Made by a program: the position numbers and the translations under genes. Source: Flammeovirga aprica JL-4 (lineage in GTDB: Bacteria; Bacteroidota; Bacteroidia; Cytophagales; Flammeovirgaceae). From it: 52,102 nt of DNA. Position 1 is the first letter of the stretch. The number at the start of each line of letters is the position of its first letter. Shown piece after piece: positions 8,452 to 16,447 of this stretch. Location of the stretch: positions 1 through 52,102 of the forward strand of contig NZ_JABANE010000063.1 of NCBI RefSeq assembly GCF_012844305.1, given 5' to 3'. The notes under the pieces are model-generated. The model worked only from the letters and a program-made list of their open reading frames with translations, was not told the DNA's origin and made no database searches.

Positions 8452-10284
8452 ATGAAAATGAATTATTACCAACAATTACTTACTTACTTCACCTTCATCT
8501 GTACTTTAAGTTTATCTCCTTCAGTTGAAGCCGTCGAATTTGTTATCCATCAGCTCCCATTGCATCATCCAGAAGAGGAACCTCTTTTTATGGTAGGGTC
8601 TTTTAATGCTTGGAACCCTTCAGACGCGAAGTATCAGTTTCATCGAAATCAAAAAGGAGAGTGGGTGGCCACAATTTCTTCAAGCTTGAATGCCTTTGAG
8701 TATAAAATTACAAGAGGAAGCTGGGAAAAAGTGGAAGCTACGCATGATGGAAAGCCAAAAGCCAACCGTGTGTTTATCTCCGAAAATGAATCTGATACAG
8801 TCTTCTTAGATATATTAGGATGGGAAGACCTTGCCGGACAAACCACTATTTTACTTCAAGACTTACCTCCTTCAACGCCTTATGAATCTAAATTCTTCCT
8901 GACAGGTGATTTTAATAATTGGGAGCCTTCTGACTTGAATTATCAGTTTCATAAAAACGAGAAAGGAGTTTACGCCTTGACGTTGCCTTCTATTCTATCA
9001 AGTTTTGAGTTTAAAATAACTAGGGGAAGTTGGTCATCAATAGAATGTCTTTCCAACGGAAAATACAGGCCCAATAGAATGTATACGCATCATAGTAAGG
9101 GGCCGGAGCAATTGGAGTTAGTAATTGAGGATTGGGAAGATGTTCACAAGGCAAAGGTTTGGGAATTGCCTTCATTGACACAATTTGTACTTTTTCATCT
9201 TTTACTCTTATTGTTGTTTTTTCTTTGGATTAACCATGAACAACCACTATTTAAGTTCTCCTTGTTGATATTAAGTATCAATTTTTCGGTAGTATTACTG
9301 TTTGCAACTTCGCTCTGTATGCCCTTTAAAAATAGTTTTAGTGGATTACACTTAGTGCATTATCTCTCTATTCCATTATTATTGATTGGCAGTGGAATTA
9401 TTCAAAATCTGACGTTCCGTTTCTCACAAAGCAATAAACCTATTCTATTAGTACTAATTATTTGTTCACTTATTTCTTTCAGTCTTTATTTCTTTCAGGA
9501 AGAAACACTGTTGACTATTTTCTTAGAGCGGAAATACCCTACAATTAATCTTTTTATCAAATTAATAATGGTATTGATTGTAGTTTTCAGTTTGAATAAC
9601 TCACGGAAAAATTTACAAGCTTACCCTACAGATATGTTCCAGAGTAATACTGTAAAAGGAGTAAAAGAAGCATTCTTACTTCATCAAAAAAGTACTGTAT
9701 TATTACTTGTTGCTTATGCAATTTCCGTTGTAATTCAAATTTACAGAGCTGTTGTTTTTTCTTCTCAATTTTTATTGCAGGATCTATCAGATGAAGTGAT
9801 TTGGTATTCTACTTTCGCGTATCTGATATTTATTTCAGCGTGGATTTTTCGTTATCATTCTATTTTGAAGCCTATAGAATTAAAGAACACATATAAAAAA
9901 GAAGAACTTCCTTCTAATGATAAAGAAGTAACTGCTTTTGTAGAACAAATAACAGTGCTTTTTGAAAAAGAAAATTTCTATACCAAGCAAGACTTAACAT
10001 TGAATGATGTTTCTAATGTAATGAATATCCCGTCTCATAAATTGACAAAATTGATTCAGCAGTCATTCAAAAAGAATTTTCCAGAATTGGTCAACGAGTA
10101 TAGAGTGCAGGCATTTATTAAAAGAGTAATGATGGGAGATGCTGAGAAAACAACATTATTGAGTATTGCTTACGAGGTAGGTTTTCATTCCAAAAGCACA
10201 TTTAACCGCGCTTTTAAGAAATCAACAGGAATGACGCCAAAGGAGTTTATGAAAAAAACAGCTGTGAAGAAGATTTTAGAATAA
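8452..10284 (+). CDS. membrane-bound AraC-family regulator with tandem carbohydrate-binding-like repeats
   Basis: About 610 aa from ATG 8452; the frame opens at a TTG at 8431. Order: signal peptide (about 1-26); two homologous repeats (about 29-125 and 131-231), each with a GSFNAWNPSD or GDFNNWEPSD motif, a YQFH-N-KG segment, FE(Y/F)KITRGSW and a final NR, as in CBM20/CBM48-like starch or glycogen-binding folds; about seven membrane segments (about 243-480); and a cytosolic AraC/HTH_18 domain (about 505-605) with LTLNDVSNVMNIPSHKLTKLI, IAYEVGFHSKSTFNRAFKK and TGMTPKEF. Such a chain could sense glucan outside and bind DNA inside (inference). The alpha-amylase gene follows on the same strand, which supports a starch-responsive role. 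Confidence 0.88.
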   Translation: MKMNYYQQLLTYFTFICTLSLSPSVEAVEFVIHQLPLHHPEEEPLFMVGSFNAWNPSDAKYQFHRNQKGEWVATISSSLNAFEYKITRGSWEKVEATHDGKPKANRVFISENESDTVFLDILGWEDLAGQTTILLQDLPPSTPYESKFFLTGDFNNWEPSDLNYQFHKNEKGVYALTLPSILSSFEFKITRGSWSSIECLSNGKYRPNRMYTHHSKGPEQLELVIEDWEDVHKAKVWELPSLTQFVLFHLLLLLLFFLWINHEQPLFKFSLLILSINFSVVLLFATSLCMPFKNSFSGLHLVHYLSIPLLLIGSGIIQNLTFRFSQSNKPILLVLIICSLISFSLYFFQEETLLTIFLERKYPTINLFIKLIMVLIVVFSLNNSRKNLQAYPTDMFQSNTVKGVKEAFLLHQKSTVLLLVAYAISVVIQIYRAVVFSSQFLLQDLSDEVIWYSTFAYLIFISAWIFRYHSILKPIELKNTYKKEELPSNDKEVTAFVEQITVLFEKENFYTKQDLTLNDVSNVMNIPSHKLTKLIQQSFKKNFPELVNEYRVQAFIKRVMMGDAEKTTLLSIAYEVGFHSKSTFNRAFKKSTGMTPKEFMKKTAVKKILE

Positions 10285-10445
10285 AAATGAGTATCGAATA
10301 AAGAATAAATAGGTGTCAATAATATAAAATGTAAAAAATACATCAAAAGATATATATAGTTGTATATGAATTGTTTATGAGTATCAATTTGTAAAAATGG
10401 TACTTGTTTTTTGAGTCTATTCATTTCAATTTATGAATCTTAGAC

Positions 10446-10481
10446 GATTGCAATATGTTTAGGTTTGTAAGATTGCAACAT
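10446..10481 (+). promoter_or_regulatory. amylase promoter -7 box within an 11-bp direct repeat (candidate operator)
   Basis: TAGGTTTG at 10460-10467 is an exact TAnnTTTG box. GATTGCAATAT (10446-10456) and GATTGCAACAT (10471-10481) form a direct repeat, 10 of 11 identical, 25 bp start to start, bracketing the box. AraC-type regulators often bind direct repeats of about two helical turns, so this is a candidate site for the regulator encoded upstream (inference). The predicted transcript start is near 10474 and the leader is about 80 nt. No good -33 TTG is seen, which fits an activator-dependent promoter. Confidence 0.5.
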
Positions 10482-10554
10482 CAATCTATTGAACATTTTT
10501 TTAGAGTTAGCGCTCTTAAGAAGATGCTCATTGTATAAATCTAAGTATGAAAAA

Positions 10555-11994
10555 ATGAAAATGAATTTAAGATCAATTCTACTTTTCTCATCTCTGACTT
10601 TAGGAGGTTTATCTTGTACTCAAATTCTGGATCAAGAAGAAAGTAGTATTCCAGCTCATGAACCAAAAGCAAGCATGAACTTGCAGGTGACCAACCACGA
10701 CGGTGCACCATTTGTAACTAACGAATCTTCCAACAAAAGATATTATGACAGCCCGGGAGGTCCGGTGATGATGCAGGCGTTTTACTGGGATGTACCTGCA
10801 GGCGGTAATTGGTGGAATACCGTAAAAGGAAAACTAAATGGATGGAGCAATCAAGGTATTGGTTCTATTTGGTTACCACCAGCTTCAAAAGCTCAAAACG
10901 GTCCTTTCTCTATGGGCTATGATCCAATGGATTACTTTGACTTTGGAGATTACAATCAAATGGGATCTACAGAAACAAGATTTGGATCTGGTTCTGAGTT
11001 AAGGTCTCTGATTGGTGAGGCACACAACCAGAATATGGAAGTGTATGCTGATATTGTATTGAATCACAACAGTGGCGGTCAACTAGAGGCTAATCCATAC
11101 ACTGGTACTAATACATGGACAAAGTTTGAGCCTGCTTCAGGCAAATTCTTCAGAACGTACAATGATTTTCACCCGAACTTAGACGCCAACAATGATGAAG
11201 GTGTATTTGGTGGATTCCCTGACTTGAGCCACGTAAAAGGTTACGTACAGGACTGGTTATGGAGAAGCAACGAAAGTGTAGGTAAGTACTATAAAAATAA
11301 TCTTGGCTTTGATGGCTGGAGATTTGATTATGTGAAAGGCTTTGGCGGCTGGGTTGTCAAAGAGTGGATGAATCATGTTGGTGGATTTGCCGTAGGTGAG
11401 CTTTGGGATGGAAATGCCAATACACTAAAATGGTGGGTAGACAACACAGATAGAAAATCTGCAGCGTTTGACTTTGCCGCTTACTACGCCATGAAAAGAG
11501 CCTTTGATGGTAATAACCTTTGGGAATTGAATAGCGACATGCTTTGGAAAAAAGACAGCTACAGAGCAGTGACGTTCGTAGCGAATCATGATACTGATGA
11601 AATCTGGAACAAGCATTTAGCTTATGCTTACATCTTAACGCATGAGGGTTACCCTTGTTTATTCTACAAAGATTATGAAGAGTGGTTGGACAAAAACATG
11701 ATGAATAACTTATTATGGATTCACAAGAGTTTTGCAACTGGTAATACTTCTATCCTTCACGTTGACAATGACGAATACATTGCAAGAAGAAACGGTTACA
11801 ACGGCAATCCTGGATTGGTAGTTTATATCAATAACTCAGACAATTGGCAGGAGCGTTGGATTCCTACAAACTGGAGCAACAGACAGATCAAAGACTATAC
11901 AGGACATTCTAATTGGGAGCCATGGGTACAAAGTGGTTCATGGGTGAAAATCCAATGTCCTCCAAGAAGTTTCTCGATCTGGTCGACAAAGTAA
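10555..11994 (+). CDS. secreted alpha-amylase (GH13) lipoprotein
   Basis: 479 aa from ATG 10555; an upstream in-frame TTG at 10489 lacks support because a signal sequence starts at 10555. The lipoprotein signal ends GLSC near residue 21. The GH13 catalytic barrel shows region I DIVLNH (about 166-171), nucleophile D258 in GWRFDYVKG, acid/base E282 in VGELWDGN and transition-state stabiliser D346 in VANHDTDE. The short domain B, VMMQAFYWD near the start and the compact all-beta C-terminus recall the archaeal/plant-like alpha-amylases (GH13_7 or GH13_6; subfamily is a guess). It would cut internal alpha-1,4 glucan bonds at the cell surface. It follows the predicted glucan-sensing regulator gene. 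Confidence 0.93.
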   Translation: MKMNLRSILLFSSLTLGGLSCTQILDQEESSIPAHEPKASMNLQVTNHDGAPFVTNESSNKRYYDSPGGPVMMQAFYWDVPAGGNWWNTVKGKLNGWSNQGIGSIWLPPASKAQNGPFSMGYDPMDYFDFGDYNQMGSTETRFGSGSELRSLIGEAHNQNMEVYADIVLNHNSGGQLEANPYTGTNTWTKFEPASGKFFRTYNDFHPNLDANNDEGVFGGFPDLSHVKGYVQDWLWRSNESVGKYYKNNLGFDGWRFDYVKGFGGWVVKEWMNHVGGFAVGELWDGNANTLKWWVDNTDRKSAAFDFAAYYAMKRAFDGNNLWELNSDMLWKKDSYRAVTFVANHDTDEIWNKHLAYAYILTHEGYPCLFYKDYEEWLDKNMMNNLLWIHKSFATGNTSILHVDNDEYIARRNGYNGNPGLVVYINNSDNWQERWIPTNWSNRQIKDYTGHSNWEPWVQSGSWVKIQCPPRSFSIWSTK

Positions 11995-12016
11995 TAATCA
12001 TTTCAAGTTAATTTTC

Positions 12017-12049
12017 GAGTGCCTGGATTCTATTCAGGTACTCCTTTTT
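12017..12049 (+). terminator. intrinsic terminator of the amylase gene
   Basis: An 11-bp stem with wobbles (12017-12027 with 12033-12043) and a TTCTA loop is followed by CTTTTTG. The next gene begins 12 bases later, so its expression may depend on readthrough. Confidence 0.7.
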
Positions 12050-12061
12050 GATTTATAGCCA

Positions 12062-13012
12062 ATGCGAATTTTAATACTTCTTCTTCTGTTTCTTTCGGCA
12101 TGTAATATAAAACAACCTCAAAAGGAGACAGCAAAAAAACAGGATCAGTGGCTTTATGACGCCCGTCAAACCACTTTGAAGATAAATGATAACGACTGTG
12201 AAATAACGATCAAGGCAGTGCCGGAATCACATGAACTGCTATACATAATAAAGTATGACGGCAGTGGTTACTTAGAGCCATTGCAATTGTCTACCATTGA
12301 CAGCAGACCTTCAGCAGTATTAGTTGCTGGAAGAACTTGGATAGAAAATGATACTATCATTTCAAAAACAGTCAGCCCTCTCAATAACACCTTAAAATAT
12401 ACTCAGATCAATGAAAGCGGCCCTTTGAGGAGTCATTATATGATCAGTTACCAAGAAGAAGGGCAGTTGCAGTACATCAGGTTTCAGCTGAATTCTAAAG
12501 TGTATAATTATTATTTAGAAACTTTCCCTTATGTATCCAACAAAAAGAGCTATCATTTATCTCAAAATAACCTCAATTGGGAGGAGAAAATAAGTGCTCA
12601 CTTAAAGCAGAAACTTAGTGCTAAAAGAGACATAAAAGGAGCGGAAAGTATGGTGATGTCAGAAAATGAATGGAATGTGGCAGGGTTGATCAGTCATATA
12701 AATTGTGTGTATGATGGTGAGAAGCTCAACCTTGAAGTGATCTGGATCAATCATACAGAACTAGATCTGTGGCTTACTACTCCAAAACCTTATCTCCATA
12801 TCGATCAGCAGAAAATACCTGTTTCATGGACTTCTTTTGAAGGTAAATTAGCATTGGGGAAAGGAAAAAGAATCAGTATGAAAACGAGCTTGGCAATAGA
12901 TAAAGCACCAATTGAAGCGACGTTTCCGGTTGAGAATATTTTGTTTTATGATGAGGAAATATTTTTTCCGAAGGGAATGCAAATAGATTTAGTGAATGAT
13001 GATTCTATTTAG
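12062..13012 (+). CDS. uncharacterised lipoprotein
   Basis: 316 aa. The signal sequence ends FLSAC (Cys15), a standard lipoprotein box, followed by a Lys/Gln-rich tether. The rest is beta-rich and has no recognised domain. Segments such as NVAGLISHINCVYDGEKLNLEVIW and the late ISMKTSLAIDKAP suggest immunoglobulin-like strands. It begins right after the amylase terminator, so it might be part of the same starch module, but nothing in the sequence proves that. A strong terminator follows. Confidence 0.7.
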   Translation: MRILILLLLFLSACNIKQPQKETAKKQDQWLYDARQTTLKINDNDCEITIKAVPESHELLYIIKYDGSGYLEPLQLSTIDSRPSAVLVAGRTWIENDTIISKTVSPLNNTLKYTQINESGPLRSHYMISYQEEGQLQYIRFQLNSKVYNYYLETFPYVSNKKSYHLSQNNLNWEEKISAHLKQKLSAKRDIKGAESMVMSENEWNVAGLISHINCVYDGEKLNLEVIWINHTELDLWLTTPKPYLHIDQQKIPVSWTSFEGKLALGKGKRISMKTSLAIDKAPIEATFPVENILFYDEEIFFPKGMQIDLVNDDSI

Positions 13013-13032
13013 TAGAAAAAATAAATGCAATA

Positions 13033-13068
13033 AAAAAAGGTCAAAATCTTTCGATTCTGACCTTTTTT
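13033..13068. terminator. bidirectional terminator
   Basis: A 16-bp stem with one mismatch (13033-13048 with 13053-13068) and a TTTC loop has six A on the left and six T on the right. It serves the lipoprotein gene on the plus strand and the tRNA genes on the minus strand. Confidence 0.85.
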
Positions 13069-13070
13069 AG

Positions 13071-13144
13071 TGACCCCGCCAGGATTCAAACCTGGAACCT
13101 TCACAGCCGTAATGTGATGCTCTATTCAGTTGAGCTACGGAGCC
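13071..13144 (-). tRNA. tRNA-Arg (anticodon ACG), copy 2 of tandem pair
   Basis: On the minus strand it reads GGCTCCG acceptor, a D arm with GCTC/GAGC, anticodon stem TCACA/TGTGA with loop TTACGGC (anticodon ACG, read as ICG for CGN Arg codons), T stem CCAGG/CCTGG with loop TTTGAAT, acceptor CGGGGTC and discriminator A. It is 74 nt and CCA is not encoded. The sequence is identical to the copy at 13170-13243. Confidence 0.97.
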
Positions 13145-13169
13145 ATTTTGCTCTCTAGGAAAAAGATTG

Positions 13170-13243
13170 TGACCCCGCCAGGATTCAAACCTGGAACCTT
13201 CACAGCCGTAATGTGATGCTCTATTCAGTTGAGCTACGGAGCC
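13170..13243 (-). tRNA. tRNA-Arg (anticodon ACG), copy 1 of tandem pair
   Basis: It has the same 74-nt cloverleaf as the downstream copy, base for base, with a 25-nt spacer between the two. It is nearest the promoter at 13274-13305, so the two genes form one transcription unit. Confidence 0.97.
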
Positions 13244-13273
13244 ATTTGAAGTGCTTTTTCCTTTAAAGCGATG

Positions 13274-13305
13274 CAAAAGTAGAGGAATATTTTTTACAAA
13301 CCAAA
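13274..13305 (-). promoter_or_regulatory. promoter of the tRNA-Arg pair
   Basis: Read on the minus strand, TTTG (13305-13302) and TACTTTTG (13281-13274) are 20 bases apart, a full match to the phylum consensus. The predicted start is near 13267. A small hairpin GCTTT/AAAGC (13253-13269) lies right at that start. Confidence 0.75.
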
Positions 13306-13348
13306 TTATTGAACGTATTATATTAATAATAAACGTCAATATTTTATT

Positions 13349-16165
13349 TTATCTGCTCGTTTCCATGGATTTGTAGATAGCAGACTGAATATTCTCTCTT
13401 ATATTTTCTTTCGCTAATTTATTATTTCTTGCCGTTGGGTACACTCTGTTAGATAAAAATACATAGACAATCTGATTATCCGGATCCACCCATGCACACG
13501 TTCCTGTAAAGCCAGTGTGACCAAAAGTAGATTTTGGAGCTTCAGGGGCTGTATTGCCAGAATCTCCTTTTTTAGGTGGTTTATCCCATCCTAAGCCCCT
13601 TCTGTTTTTAAATCTGAGGTAGGGCTGACGGTTATATTTGTTGAGTGTTGCTTTATCAAAATAAGTTTTCTCTCCATAAGAGCCATTTTGCAGGTTCATC
13701 TGCATCAGAATTGCTAAATCATGTGCATTGGAGAAAACACCGGCGTGTCCGCCTACACCACCCATCAAGTCAGCAGAAGGGTCGTGTACATATCCTTTGA
13801 TTAAGGACTGTCTGTAATTGATATCCATCTCAGTTGGGGGAATTCTTGAAATATTCACCCTTTTCAATGGCATGTAGCCCAGAGTTCTTGTTCCTAATGG
13901 ATTGTAGAGGCTGTCTTGAGTAAATCTATCCAGTGACATACGAGTCTTGCTTTCCACCACTCTTTGAAGGAAATAATAGCCTAAATCACTGTACCAGTAC
14001 CTGTAAATTTCTGAAGTATATTTTCTTCTTGTAGAAATAGGAGATTCCAGAAGCCATTTCCACATAGTGTCTTTTATACTGTCGGTTGCATACAAATCAG
14101 GAGTAACCTGTACAGAGAAACCGTCTTTTTTGATGGGGCTTAAGTAGGTGGGATTGTATTTCTTTGTGTCTTTGTCATAAACATGTCCCCAGAAATAATA
14201 ACCACCTCTGAGTGGAGCTGTGTGAGTAAGAAACTGAATCAGTCTTATATTTCCTTTATTGGTGGTATCAGTTTCAGGAAGATAATCTTTCAGTCTGCTA
14301 TTGACATTGATACTGTCTTTATAATCCAGCATCATTAAAGCCTGAGTAGTAGAAGCTACTTTTGTAACGGAGGCAATATCATAAACGGTTTGGTTCGTAA
14401 CGGGCACTTCTTTCTCATAAGTGAAATAACCGTATGATTTTTCAAAAACAATTTTTCCATTTTTAGCCACAACCACTTGACAGCCGGGAGTCGCTTCCAT
14501 ATTGATAGCTTGATTTGCTATGCTGTCTATCAGGTGACTTAAAACCTCTCCATCAAGGCCCACTTGCTCCGGTTTGCCATAACCAAGCCTTCCCATACTT
14601 TTAACTTTTTCTCCTGTATTTAACGCAAAACGATCTGTAATATTTACAGGCAGTTTACCATTAGTAGCCAAAGCTCCTGCAATCACCTGTGCATTTGCTT
14701 TTTGGGCATAATCAGTTGTGGAGTAATTGATCAGCAAGTTTCTAGTTTTAGAAAGATACTTTAAACCATTAGGCTGACCGCTTATCACTACAATCACATT
14801 TGTTTTTCGCTGTAGCTGTTCTATCAATTGCTCCGTAGCATAACTCACCCCGAAACGGTGCTTAGAATTTTCCTGCTGGCATACAATATTAATCAGTACA
14901 ATATCTTTTTTCTTACAAGTTTCTAAAAGAAGATTGACTTGTGCGGTGGAAAAGCTGGAATGCTCAATCTTATGATAATCAAAATCAATAAACATTTTCA
15001 ATGTACTGGCAAAAACATCGTCTGTTTTTCGTGTTCCAATACTGATCAGCTGATATTTCTTTGTATTCAGACTAGGGAGAGGAATTATAGAATCAAGATT
15101 TGAAAGTACTGTGACTGACTTTTCATAAGTTTCAGAACCAATAGCATCCAATTCATGAGGATTAGAATAGTCTATAATGTGATTATCCTTGTCAGCCTTA
15201 TATTTTTTGATTTTCTCATAGTGCTCGTCAATAATTTCCATGGCTAACGTTCCTTGTTTCACCGCTATTTTAATGGCTTTGATTACTTCAAGGTGATGGT
15301 CCGAAAGCACCAGCACATCATGCCCTCTTTTCAGAGCTTCAATAGCATTTTTTTTTGTATCCTGAATACTTGCCCCTGCCGATAAATCACCTGTAAAGAG
15401 TAGCCCATTGTAAGAAAGGGAATCAGTCAGAAAGTGAATAAATGTAGTATTGAATAGAGAAACATCAAAAAGTACATCTGAAGGAGTGATAATATTCAAG
15501 CTGTCTTTCAGTAACTGTTTTAAAACCTGTTGCTCATTATTGTCTAAAGTCTCATAAAACTCAGATTTTACAGGCAGTTCAGTTCCTGCTAGAATTTGTG
15601 ATTGATGAAGTCCCTTAAGAGCTGCATGATTTTTTTGTTGCACATTATTGGGGTCGCTTCCAAACCCATAAAGTTTTGAACTGTTGTTGTGCTGTATAGA
15701 TAACGTTTCCGCAAGGAAAAAATCAATATTCAGTTTCTTATTGATTTTACCGATTTCATGATAAGTATTATAAGTGAAAATATTGCTTCCAATAGCACTC
15801 AAATGGTATTTATCAGGTAAAACGTTATAGTTGTTATCAAGACAATGGATAGCCTCTTGTGACTTCACTCCAATCAGTACAGGTACTTTATTAGGCAGTT
15901 TGTTGAGGTTGTTGAAATAAGTGTAGGTGTTTTTAGAACAGTATTTATCAAAAATAACACCCCCCAATTTATTTTCTCTTCCAAGTGCTTTTATCTCCTT
16001 GTCATTTTGCTGAGGAAGTGCAAAAACAAGCTGCCCGATTTTTTGCTCTAAGGTAAGCTGATTGAACAGGCTGTCTTTTTCTGCTCCGAAAGAAAAGTTC
16101 GGAATAGAAAAACTGCACATCAAAAATAAGGTAGATAGAATATATATATTTTTACTCTGAATCAT
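13349..16165 (-). CDS. GH3-like (degenerate) and class C beta-lactamase-like fusion protein
   Basis: 938 aa, signal peptide about 1-28. Residues about 36-325 follow the GH3 N-terminal barrel (LTLEQKIGQLV), about 350-515 the GH3 C-terminal domain and about 535-935 a serine beta-lactamase/esterase domain. The last keeps S599-V-T-K602, Y725-S-D and H883-T-G, so it should be active. The GH3 part looks dead: where relatives read (I/V)DAEWG-G it has GVKSQEAIH; the KHFPGHG-T--DSH stretch is replaced by KGLHQSQILAGTELPVKSE; and the (S/T)D-L nucleophile segment reads TGDLS. Bacteroidota GH3/beta-lactamase fusions are thought to act in cell-wall recycling. This one may keep only the hydrolase/peptidase role. 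Confidence 0.88.
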   Translation of the reverse strand: MIQSKNIYILSTLFLMCSFSIPNFSFGAEKDSLFNQLTLEQKIGQLVFALPQQNDKEIKALGRENKLGGVIFDKYCSKNTYTYFNNLNKLPNKVPVLIGVKSQEAIHCLDNNYNVLPDKYHLSAIGSNIFTYNTYHEIGKINKKLNIDFFLAETLSIQHNNSSKLYGFGSDPNNVQQKNHAALKGLHQSQILAGTELPVKSEFYETLDNNEQQVLKQLLKDSLNIITPSDVLFDVSLFNTTFIHFLTDSLSYNGLLFTGDLSAGASIQDTKKNAIEALKRGHDVLVLSDHHLEVIKAIKIAVKQGTLAMEIIDEHYEKIKKYKADKDNHIIDYSNPHELDAIGSETYEKSVTVLSNLDSIIPLPSLNTKKYQLISIGTRKTDDVFASTLKMFIDFDYHKIEHSSFSTAQVNLLLETCKKKDIVLINIVCQQENSKHRFGVSYATEQLIEQLQRKTNVIVVISGQPNGLKYLSKTRNLLINYSTTDYAQKANAQVIAGALATNGKLPVNITDRFALNTGEKVKSMGRLGYGKPEQVGLDGEVLSHLIDSIANQAINMEATPGCQVVVAKNGKIVFEKSYGYFTYEKEVPVTNQTVYDIASVTKVASTTQALMMLDYKDSINVNSRLKDYLPETDTTNKGNIRLIQFLTHTAPLRGGYYFWGHVYDKDTKKYNPTYLSPIKKDGFSVQVTPDLYATDSIKDTMWKWLLESPISTRRKYTSEIYRYWYSDLGYYFLQRVVESKTRMSLDRFTQDSLYNPLGTRTLGYMPLKRVNISRIPPTEMDINYRQSLIKGYVHDPSADLMGGVGGHAGVFSNAHDLAILMQMNLQNGSYGEKTYFDKATLNKYNRQPYLRFKNRRGLGWDKPPKKGDSGNTAPEAPKSTFGHTGFTGTCAWVDPDNQIVYVFLSNRVYPTARNNKLAKENIRENIQSAIYKSMETSR

Positions 16166-16411
16166 TCGTACGGATAAGGTTACACAACAGTGTACAGAAG
16201 GCGGATTAAAAAAATTAAAAACTACGAATTTGTTTGTTACAATAGTAGCTTTTCAATTCGGTATCGAAATTTACATCATACTTTGTTAAAATTAAATGAA
16301 ACTGTAAATCTTTGAAAAAAAATAGTAGGATTTAATAAACAAAATCGCTTAAAAATAGTGTTAACAAGTTACTATTTTACTTAGTATCAATTCTAATCCA
16401 TAAAAATGTGT

Positions 16412-16419
16412 TAGATTTG
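16412..16419 (+). promoter_or_regulatory. -7 box of ahcY
   Basis: TAGATTTG is an exact TAnnTTTG match 28 bases before the GTG start codon. No clear -33 TTG is found. The other 16166-16411 sequence is AT-rich with no gene. Confidence 0.5.
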
Positions 16420-16447
16420 TAATTAGAAAATCAAATAAAATTTACAA

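Noticed and set aside
11357..11737. Long antisense frame inside the amylase gene
   Set aside because: Cys/Ser/His-rich, no start context, lies fully opposite a clear GH13 catalytic domain.
13067..13339. Minus-strand open frame of 90 codons with a duplicated SVAQLNRASHYGCEGSRFE motif
   Set aside because: It is the translation of the two tRNA-Arg genes. This spurious protein is often seen where tRNA genes lie in tandem.
16166..16447. Possible SAH or SAM riboswitch before ahcY
   Set aside because: The predicted leader is under 30 nt, too short, and no conserved riboswitch core can be seen upstream.
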